Source of the DNA: Candidatus Hecatellales archaeon ex4484_218
Lineage (GTDB): Archaea; Thermoproteota; Bathyarchaeia; Hecatellales; Hecatellaceae
Direction: 5' to 3'
Length of the DNA: 5,560 nt
Assembly (NCBI GenBank): GCA_002254975.1
Contig: NJEB01000059.1
Coordinates: forward strand, 1 to 5,560
Below are positions 1 to 4,345 of the stretch, in pieces; positions within the stretch are counted from its first letter, which is position 1, and every line of letters starts with the position of its first letter. The notes under the pieces were generated by a model that did no database searches, was not told the origin of the DNA, and saw only the letters and a program-made list of their open reading frames with translations. Position numbers and translations under genes: made by a program.

Positions 1-61
1 TTAGCTGAGAAGATTTAAGGGGAAAGAATGTTTAGGTGAGGGTTTAAGACTTAACTGTTGA

Positions 62-136
62 AGCCCCGGGCGGGATTCGAACCCGCGACCTAGGGCTTAC
101 AAGGCCCTCGCTATAACCTGGCTTAGCTACCGGGGC
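62..136 (-). tRNA. tRNA-Thr (anticodon TGT)
   Basis: On the minus strand a complete cloverleaf folds: 7-bp acceptor stem GCCCCGG/CCGGGGC, D-stem GCTA/TAGC, anticodon stem AGGGC/GCCCT with loop CTTGTAA (anticodon TGT, reads ACA), 5-nt variable loop and T-stem GCGGG/CCCGC with loop TTCGAAT. The discriminator is U (position 62), which fits archaeal tRNA-Thr. No CCA is encoded, so it must be added after transcription. No intron is present. It lies 16 bp downstream of pgk in the same direction. It could be co-transcribed with pgk, or driven by a TATA-like AAATTTAAG (plus positions 165-173) inside the 3' end of pgk, which sits at the right distance. Confidence 0.96.
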
Positions 137-152
137 TCCTCATAAAAATTGT

Positions 153-1385
153 TTAAGGGTTTTTCTTAAATTTTTTTGCTGACCTTTTTAAGGCTTCAAC
201 TGCTGGAAGTTTTTGACCTGAAAGGTAGGTTAACATTGCTCCTCCACCAGTACTAATATGGGTAAATTTTTCTTTTAACCCTAAAATTTCAGCTGCACCA
301 CCCAGATGACCTCCACCCAAAATTTTGTAGGCTTTACTTTCAACCATTGCTTCAAGAAGTTTTTTTGTAGCCCAATCAAATGGTTTAGTTTCAAAAATTC
401 CTGGTGGACCTGCAGCAACAATTAATCCTGCATCTTTGATAAGGTTACTGTACAATTCTACTGTTTCTGAGCCTAAATCTGAAATTTTATTTTCAAAAGG
501 TGTGTTTTCCAAAGAAACTTCCAATCTTTCTCCATTTTTGTTTAAAGCTAAATCTTTAGGTAAAACTATTTTATCCTTATAGGTTTCAAGTAAAGTTTTA
601 GCTTTATCCAAAAGGTCTAAATATTTTTTAAGTTTTTCCTCATTTATAACTCCAAGCTTGTAACCTTTAGCTTTAAGAAAAATTTCAGCTAAAAGTCCTC
701 CAACCAAAATTTTATCGGCATTTCCTGTTTTAAGCACATATTCTATAACCTTAATTCTATCTTTAACTTTAGCACCACTTAGCAGGTATAAGCATGGTCT
801 TTTAGGCTTCTTTAAAATAGTATCTAAAATTTTTAACTCTTTTTCCATGGTTTTTCCAGCAACACCTAAAACAATTTCCGGAAAAGCAACAAGTGAAGCT
901 TGGGAACGATGAGCTGTAGCAAAAGCATCATTAACATAAATATCCATTAAAGGTGAAAGTCTTTGAACAAAAATTGTTTTTAAAAGTTTTTCAGCCGAAG
1001 CTTCAATGTTTTCCTCAGAACATAATCTTAAATTATCTAAAACAAGAATTTCCCCAACCTTAAGTTTCCGTATTTCTTCTTGAGCTTGAGGTCCAATAAC
1101 ATCCTCAACAAACCTAACTTTTCCCTCCCCCACATATTCCCCCAAAATTTTAGCATGATTTTTAAGGGTGGTAAAATCTTCATCTCCAGGTCTTCCCTGA
1201 TGGGAGCCAACAACAACCTTAGCCTTTTCTAAAACTTTAAGTGTAGGTAAAGCTGACCTAATTCTTGAATCATCCAAAATTTTACCTGTAGAAGGATCTA
1301 TGGGTGAATTAAAATCAAACCTAACAAAAACAGTTTTACCCTCAACCTTAACATCATCCAAAGTTAAAAATTCCTCTCCCACCAA
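153..1385 (-). CDS. pgk: phosphoglycerate kinase (archaeal type)
   Basis: Phosphoglycerate kinase (EC 2.7.2.3) is a cytosolic enzyme of glycolysis and gluconeogenesis that interconverts 1,3-bisphosphoglycerate + ADP and 3-phosphoglycerate + ATP. At 410 residues it has full family length. The N-terminal substrate domain shows VRFDFNSP (21-28), the DSRIR loop (39-43), SHQGRP (61-66), LDNLRL (116-121) and NDAFATAHR (152-160). The C-terminal nucleotide domain has SGAKVKDRI, the glycine-rich GGGHLGGA (357-364) and STGGGA (378-383). GGGH in place of bacterial GGGD, and SHQGRP in place of SHLGRP, are the archaeal forms as I recall them. The start is TTG at 1385, or GTG one codon later. GGGGTG (plus 1390-1395) is the ribosome site, 4 or 7 nt upstream. 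A TATA-like box lies at 1423-1432. No lesion is seen. Confidence 0.97.
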   Translation of the reverse strand: MVGEEFLTLDDVKVEGKTVFVRFDFNSPIDPSTGKILDDSRIRSALPTLKVLEKAKVVVGSHQGRPGDEDFTTLKNHAKILGEYVGEGKVRFVEDVIGPQAQEEIRKLKVGEILVLDNLRLCSEENIEASAEKLLKTIFVQRLSPLMDIYVNDAFATAHRSQASLVAFPEIVLGVAGKTMEKELKILDTILKKPKRPCLYLLSGAKVKDRIKVIEYVLKTGNADKILVGGLLAEIFLKAKGYKLGVINEEKLKKYLDLLDKAKTLLETYKDKIVLPKDLALNKNGERLEVSLENTPFENKISDLGSETVELYSNLIKDAGLIVAAGPPGIFETKPFDWATKKLLEAMVESKAYKILGGGHLGGAAEILGLKEKFTHISTGGGAMLTYLSGQKLPAVEALKRSAKKFKKNP

Positions 1386-1422
1386 TCAACACCCCACAAC
1401 AAATATTTTTTCTTAAACAAAC

Positions 1423-1432
1423 CTTATTTAAT
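1423..1432 (-). promoter_or_regulatory. putative TATA box of pgk
   Basis: Read on the minus strand this is ATTAAATAAG, an archaeal TATA-like element about 38-47 nt upstream of the TTG start of pgk. With the usual 25-nt spacing, transcription would begin near 1399, just upstream of the GGGGTG ribosome site. This is inferred from composition and spacing only. Confidence 0.45.
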
Positions 1433-1446
1433 CGTTAATCCACAAT

Positions 1447-1456
1447 AATTTTAAGG
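1447..1456 (+). promoter_or_regulatory. putative TATA box of tRNA-Met
   Basis: The plus-strand stretch AATTTTAAGG is a TATA-like element centred about 34 nt before the first base of tRNA-Met. That predicts initiation a few bases upstream of the mature 5' end. It lies back to back with the pgk promoter in a 100-bp divergent spacer. Confidence 0.4.
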
Positions 1457-1485
1457 CTAACGAAAAAAAATTAGAGTTAAATATT

Positions 1486-1578
1486 GCCGGGGTGGCTCAG
1501 CTGGTTAGAACCTTTGGGCTAGACTAAAGCGCTGGACTCATAATCCAGAGGTCGCGGGTTCGACCCCCGCCCCCGGCA
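1486..1578 (+). tRNA. tRNA-Met (CAT, elongator), probably with an intron in the D-arm
   Basis: The parts seen are acceptor stem GCCGGGG/CCCCGGC, D-stem 5' strand GCTC, anticodon stem CTGGA/TCCAG with loop CTCATAA (anticodon CAT), 5-nt variable loop, T-stem GCGGG/CCCGC with loop TTCGACC, and discriminator A at 1578. No CCA is encoded. The body matches archaeal elongator tRNA-Met as I remember it, rather than initiator or tRNA-Ile2. The span is 93 nt, 19 more than expected. The extra bases interrupt the 3' strand of the D-stem. Removing 1509-1527 (or equivalently 1510-1528) restores GAGC opposite GCTC and a standard 74-nt tRNA. The rest of the molecule keeps full complementarity, so it is likely functional. 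An integrase remnant begins 66 nt downstream. Confidence 0.93.
1509..1527 (+). other. putative 19-nt tRNA intron at a non-canonical D-stem position (22/23 or 23/24)
   Basis: These bases separate GGTTAG from AGCG in tRNA-Met. A shared A at both edges makes 1509-1527 and 1510-1528 give the same product. Archaeal tRNA introns are known at positions outside the anticodon loop and are cut by the splicing endonuclease at bulge-helix-bulge folds. A relaxed fold can be drawn here: C1511-C1512 pair with G1517-G1518, T1505-G1508 with C1519-G1522, G1504 with C1524, and C1501/G1500 with G1529/C1530. The AA pairs at 1509-1510 and 1527-1528 are then left as bulges at the two junctions. A strict 3-4-3 version uses GGTT (1503-1506) with GACT (1522-1525), but needs two G-U pairs and lacks good flanking helices. 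The intron call is firm on length and restoration, and weaker on the exact fold. Confidence 0.72.
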
Positions 1579-1581
1579 TCA

Positions 1582-1587
1582 TTTTTT
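1582..1587 (+). terminator. oligo-T terminator after tRNA-Met
   Basis: A run of six T starts four bases after the end of tRNA-Met. Archaeal RNA polymerase commonly stops at such T-runs without a hairpin. Confidence 0.5.
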
Positions 1588-1643
1588 GGAAGGGGTGTTT
1601 TAATGGTTTTTAGGTGGTTGTTGTTAAAGGTTAGGAGGATTTT

Positions 1644-1799
1644 TTGTTTGAGATGAGGGATTGTAAAGGTCACCGTCATTACGTGGATGCTTTTTGTGGA
1701 AGAAATCCCCAAACAGTTTTAGCAAGACACTACACGGATTATAGCATTGAAAGACTGAAAGAAATCTACGATAAAGCAAACCTGAAAGTATTAAGCTAA
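1644..1799 (+). pseudogene. C-terminal remnant of an archaeal tyrosine integrase
   Basis: The 51-codon frame (48 from the internal ATG at 1653) reads like the last part of archaeal phage-integrase-type tyrosine recombinases. It has a GR-NPQTVLARHYTD core in which the Y of RHYTD is the probable nucleophilic tyrosine, followed by the tail YSIERLKEIYDKANLKVLS. Full integrases of this class are several times longer, and the catalytic Arg/His box and N-terminal DNA-binding domain are absent. In-frame stops (for example TAG at 1632) close the frame upstream. A strong AGGAGG (1633-1638) stands 5 nt before a TTG at 1644, so a short peptide could still be made. The fragment lies directly downstream of tRNA-Met, a typical integrase target, and converges with the next gene with a 3-bp overlap of stops. 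I infer a relic of an integrated element. The family call rests on memory of conserved C-termini. Confidence 0.72.
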
Positions 1800-2020
1800 A
1801 TTTTTTCTATGGAAATGATTTGTATTCCTATACCGTATCTTGAACCTGTTTTTTCCCATGGGGCTTTTTTAATTATAAAGTTTTTTCCAAATGTTTTAAT
1901 TTTTCTTTTTTTACGGTAGTCGATAACATAGCTTGTTGTCCCTGAACCCCATATAGGTTTTCTAACCTCATGAACTCCGGGAATAGAATATAGGTCCTCA
2001 TTTTTCCGTTTTTTAGTCAA
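1796..2020 (-). CDS. hypothetical small basic protein (74 aa)
   Basis: I do not recognise a family. The protein is rich in Lys and Arg (clusters KKRK at 3-6 and RKKRK near the middle), has few acidic residues, and looks beta-rich with alternating hydrophobic positions (SYVIDY, NFIIKK, IGIQIISI). It has no signal peptide or membrane segment. Support for a real gene comes from the translation signals: a TTG start at 2020 preceded by AAAAGGTG, whose GGTG core ends 10 nt upstream, the same pattern as neighbouring genes, and a TATA-like box about 50 nt before the start. Its stop overlaps the stop of the integrase remnant, with the two genes convergent. It is probably cargo of the decayed element next to tRNA-Met. 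A nucleic-acid-binding role would fit the charge but is only a guess. Confidence 0.5.
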   Translation of the reverse strand: MTKKRKNEDLYSIPGVHEVRKPIWGSGTTSYVIDYRKKRKIKTFGKNFIIKKAPWEKTGSRYGIGIQIISIEKI

Positions 2021-2070
2021 AAAAAAGTTTCACCTTTTGTTATAAGCATTATGAATTTACATTGGTTATG

Positions 2071-2081
2071 ATATATAAAAA
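2071..2081 (-). promoter_or_regulatory. putative TATA box of the 74-aa gene
   Basis: On the minus strand this reads TTTTTATATAT, the best TATA match in the window. It would place initiation near 2048-2050, about 28 nt before the TTG start, with the AAAAGGTG ribosome site in the leader. Confidence 0.5.
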
Positions 2082-2134
2082 TTTGTGGAAAACCCATTAA
2101 GCAACCACACTGTTAGGCTAAAATTTTAAATCAA

Positions 2135-2161
2135 GTAGTACAGTATACTACACTGTACTAC
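2135..2161. repeat. perfect 10-bp inverted repeat with 7-nt spacer (operator or hairpin)
   Basis: GTAGTACAGT (2135-2144) is exactly complementary to ACTGTACTAC (2152-2161) around the spacer ATACTAC. No T-run follows directly, so it does not look like an intrinsic terminator. It lies between the divergent promoters of the 74-aa gene and the citryl-CoA lyase-like gene, about 54 bp upstream of the TATA box of the former. A repressor operator of the former mobile element is one reading. A recombination or replication hairpin is another. Confidence 0.6.
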
Positions 2162-2190
2162 CATAAGCAGAAACCTGAAAGAAACGATAC

Positions 2191-2209
2191 AAGATTAAGA
2201 ATTAATCTT
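2191..2209. repeat. AT-only hairpin, 8-bp arms with 3-nt loop
   Basis: AAGATTAA (2191-2198) pairs with TTAATCTT (2202-2209) around GAA. A T-run follows at 2214-2219. The stem has only one G-C pair per arm, so it would be weak at high temperature. It could help end leftward or rightward transcripts, or be an AT-rich coincidence. Confidence 0.35.
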
Positions 2210-2256
2210 AAAATTTTTTGTTGCAGAAACTGGAAAAAAATAAAGATTTTTACCTT

Positions 2257-2267
2257 CTTATTTAAAG
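2257..2267 (+). promoter_or_regulatory. putative TATA box of the citryl-CoA lyase-like gene
   Basis: The stretch CTTATTTAAAG lies 57-67 nt before the ATG. It predicts a start near 2288-2292 and a leader of roughly 35 nt carrying GGTGA (2313-2317) seven bases before the ATG. It rests on composition and spacing only. Confidence 0.4.
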
Positions 2268-2323
2268 GATAACATTTTTTAATTCTTTTAGGCTAAATTT
2301 AAGGTTAATGTTGGTGAATTTTT

Positions 2324-3139
2324 ATGGTTGGGGAAATAGATAGATGGAAGGAATATTGGAAAACAAAAATATGTGATGTAGGTCCAAACAAGGTTCTTAT
2401 TCGTGGATATCCTGTTCAAGAACTTATAGGAAATCTTTCTTATGCTGAAGTTTTATACCTAATTTTAAAGGGTGAATTACCTGATGAAAAAACAGCTAAA
2501 GTTTTTGAAGCAACACTTTTAACAGTTATTGACCATGGATTTTTGAATGCAGCAACTCCCACAGCAAGATTTGTTGTTTCCGGAAATCCTAGCATAATTG
2601 CAGGGATAGCTGCAGGTATACTCAGCATCGGATTTTGGACTGGTGGAGCTCAACAATACACTGCTGAATTTATCAATGAAGCATACAACCTTATGAAAAA
2701 AGAAAATTTAACTATGGAAGAAACAGCAAAAAAAGTTGTTGAAAAATATTTGAAGGAAAAGAAAAGAATACCTGGTTTTGGTCATCCTTTGCATAACCCA
2801 GACCCAAGAGCTGAGCAGCTTTACAGGGTAGCTGAAAAATATGGGAAGGTTGGGGAAAAATTAAAACTTTATAAGGCTATTCACGCTGAATTTGTAAAAC
2901 AAACCGGAAAAAATATTCCCATTAATTGTGATGGAATGATGGGTGCTATATTAACAGAATTAGGTTTTGACCCTGAAATAATGAATGCTTTAGCTGCTGT
3001 ATGTATGCTTCCAGGAATAATAGCTCATGCATATGAAGAACTAAAAGAAGGTACACCTGTAAGAATTTTACCTGATATCATAACCACCTACATAGGCAAA
3101 CCTGAAAGACATCTACCCGAAGAAAAAAAGAAAATTTAA
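2324..3139 (+). CDS. citryl-CoA lyase / short citrate synthase-fold enzyme
   Basis: At 271 residues this is a compact citrate synthase-fold protein. It matches the citryl-CoA lyase module (EC 4.1.3.34, citryl-CoA to acetyl-CoA + oxaloacetate) more than full citrate synthase, which is about 370-430 residues. Landmarks in order are DHGFLNAATPTAR (70-82), TGGAQ (106-110), PGFGHPLHNPDPRA (150-163) with H154 in the conserved second-histidine position, and PINCDGMMGAILTELGFDP with D203 as the likely catalytic aspartate. The first catalytic histidine of true citrate synthases (the H before GGA/GLA) is replaced by T106. As far as I know, ATP-citrate lyase C-terminal modules and citryl-CoA lyases also lack it. 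ATG is chosen because GGTGA lies 7 nt upstream. No citryl-CoA synthetase partner is visible, so direction and partner are open. It is the first gene of a same-strand block. Confidence 0.85.
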   Translation: MVGEIDRWKEYWKTKICDVGPNKVLIRGYPVQELIGNLSYAEVLYLILKGELPDEKTAKVFEATLLTVIDHGFLNAATPTARFVVSGNPSIIAGIAAGILSIGFWTGGAQQYTAEFINEAYNLMKKENLTMEETAKKVVEKYLKEKKRIPGFGHPLHNPDPRAEQLYRVAEKYGKVGEKLKLYKAIHAEFVKQTGKNIPINCDGMMGAILTELGFDPEIMNALAAVCMLPGIIAHAYEELKEGTPVRILPDIITTYIGKPERHLPEEKKKI

Positions 3140-3146
3140 GGGAATA

Positions 3147-3227
3147 GTGAATTCATTTTTGACTGGAAAAATAAAAGCTGAAAAGCTGGGTTTTGACTCT
3201 GTTTGGTTAGGTAAAATTAATTCTTAA
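3147..3227 (+). pseudogene. remnant of the N-terminus of a luciferase-like oxidoreductase gene
   Basis: A 26-codon frame from a GTG at 3147 to a TAA at 3225 contains KAEKLGFDSVWLG. This is the first beta-alpha unit motif of luciferase-like TIM-barrel proteins, normally followed by DH. The intact gene 76 bp downstream has the matching LAIEESGFDTVWMGDH. The relic differs enough at codon level (SVWLG against TVWMG, LG against SG) to suggest a different paralogue, or an old duplication, rather than a fresh copy. The frame runs off at GKINS and stops, so nothing functional remains. It could be a scar of deletion of an upstream paralogue. Confidence 0.55.
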
Positions 3228-3228
3228 A

Positions 3229-3240
3229 AATTTTAAAATC
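3229..3240 (+). promoter_or_regulatory. putative TATA box of the luciferase-like gene
   Basis: AATTTTAAAATC lies about 63-74 nt before the TTG start, giving a predicted start near 3265 and a leader of about 38 nt with the AGGAGGTG site. In this A/T-rich sequence such boxes arise by chance easily. Confidence 0.3.
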
Positions 3241-3285
3241 ATAACTAGACTAAAAACATTTCAAAGAATAGGTAGATGAAATGTT

Positions 3286-3293
3286 AGGAGGTG
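3286..3293 (+). promoter_or_regulatory. strong Shine-Dalgarno site that fixes a TTG start
   Basis: AGGAGGTG lies nine bases before TTG at 3303. The in-frame ATG at 3276 is followed within four codons by TAG and cannot be the start, so the ribosome site decides for TTG. Confidence 0.8.
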
Positions 3294-3302
3294 TTCTTTT
3301 AG

Positions 3303-4325
3303 TTGAATTTGAAATTTGGAGTTGAAGTTTCTCCTTTACCAAATAAAACAAAATCTGTTTTTTTAGCTATAGAAGAAAGTGGATTTGATACTGTTTGGAT
3401 GGGTGACCATTTTTTACCTTGGTCCAACATAGATGCTGAACGTCTTCCCTACATAAACTACATGAGTTTAGTTTACTTACCTTTAATCTTAAGTTATACA
3501 TCTAAAATTAAGGTTGGACCTTGTGTTTTATGTCCACTTTTCCGCTATCATCCAGCCATTGTAGCCCAATATTTTGCACAGCTTGATTGGACTTTCCCAA
3601 GTAGAGTAATTTTAGGTTTAGGTACTGGTGAAAAAATAAATGAATATCCTATTGTTGGTTTTTGGCCTAACCTAAAAGAAAGACGTGAAAGACTTGTTGA
3701 GGCTGTTAAAATTATTAGGATGCTTTGGGAAAACAAAGATTTTTTTGATTTTGATGGACAGTATTATAGACTTAAAAATGTTAAATTGTATGTTAGACCC
3801 AAACAAAAAATACCTATAATTGTTTCTGCTGGTGGTTCTCAAATGGCTAAAATTGCTGGTGAAATTGGGGATGGTGTTATGGCTTTCGTAGCAGAATCTG
3901 GGGAAGTCAAAAATAAGATAATTAACCCTTTTTATGAATCCCTAAAAAAATCTGGGAAAAAAATTGAGGAAGCTGAGGTTTATCTTTATACTGTTGGTGG
4001 TATTGTTGATGAAAAGATTCTCCCAAAAATTCTTAAAGGGTTAAAAAGAACAGCGAGTTTTATTCATGGTGAAGCTTTTAAACAATACGACCCAAGAGAA
4101 GTTGATAAAGTAACCATAAACATACCTGAAGATGTACTTTTTAAGAAAACATTGTTTGTAACTTCTGTTGATGATTTAATAAGCAGAATTGAAGAATACT
4201 TTAAAGTTGGAGTTAACCATTTAGTTGTTAGCGATTTAACAAGTGTTTTAGAAGGTAAAACAAATAGAATTTCAGAAGTTTGGAAAAGAAAAATTATACC
4301 GTATTTTGTCTCTAAAAAATTTTAG
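3303..4325 (+). CDS. luciferase-like (LLM class) F420-dependent oxidoreductase
   Basis: This 340-residue cytosolic TIM-barrel protein belongs to the bacterial-luciferase-like superfamily, which uses coenzyme F420 or FMN to move hydride. Members include F420-dependent glucose-6-phosphate dehydrogenase and methylene-H4MPT reductase. Landmarks are ESGFDTVWMGDHF (25-37), VGPCVLCPLFRYHPAIVAQ (71-89), LGLGTGEKINEYPIVGFWP (104-122), the ERRERLVEAVKIIRMLW helix (116-132 region and on) and SAGGSQMAKIAGEIGDG (175-191), a probable cofactor phosphate site. The GTGE-NE pattern and the CP--RYHPA segment resemble the F420-dependent G6PDH-like subgroup, but the substrate is not predictable from sequence. The TTG start is set by AGGAGGTG. 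A relic of a related gene lies just upstream, and a nitronate monooxygenase-like gene follows after 20 bp, so the two are probably co-transcribed. Confidence 0.88.
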   Translation: MNLKFGVEVSPLPNKTKSVFLAIEESGFDTVWMGDHFLPWSNIDAERLPYINYMSLVYLPLILSYTSKIKVGPCVLCPLFRYHPAIVAQYFAQLDWTFPSRVILGLGTGEKINEYPIVGFWPNLKERRERLVEAVKIIRMLWENKDFFDFDGQYYRLKNVKLYVRPKQKIPIIVSAGGSQMAKIAGEIGDGVMAFVAESGEVKNKIINPFYESLKKSGKKIEEAEVYLYTVGGIVDEKILPKILKGLKRTASFIHGEAFKQYDPREVDKVTINIPEDVLFKKTLFVTSVDDLISRIEEYFKVGVNHLVVSDLTSVLEGKTNRISEVWKRKIIPYFVSKKF

Positions 4326-4345
4326 TATTTAATGTTGGGTGTTTT

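Noticed and set aside
1..18. LAEKI followed by TAA on the plus strand, possibly the tail of a gene entering from the left
   Set aside because: Five codons are too few to support a coding call, and the other frames close at once.
63..1578. Shared CGCGGGTTCGA in the T-arms of the two tRNAs as a possible attL/attR pair
   Set aside because: The match is the universally conserved T-arm, in opposite orientation, and the rest of the tRNAs differ. No true direct repeat of the tRNA-Met 3' end was seen in the window.
1524..1712. 62-codon minus-strand ORF across tRNA-Met and the integrase fragment
   Set aside because: It reads the antisense of a tRNA (the GGGGRTRDLWIMSPAL end is a typical tRNA-antisense artefact) and overlaps the better-supported integrase frame.
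2117..2272. About 51 open codons in the spacer before the citryl-CoA lyase-like gene (reads LYYHKQKPERN and onward)
   Set aside because: No ATG, GTG or TTG start in the open stretch. The YYHK resemblance to recombinase text is too short to count, and the frame overlaps the probable promoter.
2041..2323. CRISPR-like or tandem repeats in the spacer
   Set aside because: Only isolated inverted repeats and a 10-mer pair were found, with no regular repeat-spacer pattern.
2440..2628. 62-codon minus-strand ORF inside the citryl-CoA lyase-like gene
   Set aside because: Shadow of a well-supported enzyme gene, with no ribosome site or recognisable protein.
3548..3736. 62-codon minus-strand ORF inside the luciferase-like gene
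   Set aside because: Shadow frame opposite conserved cofactor motifs of the real gene.
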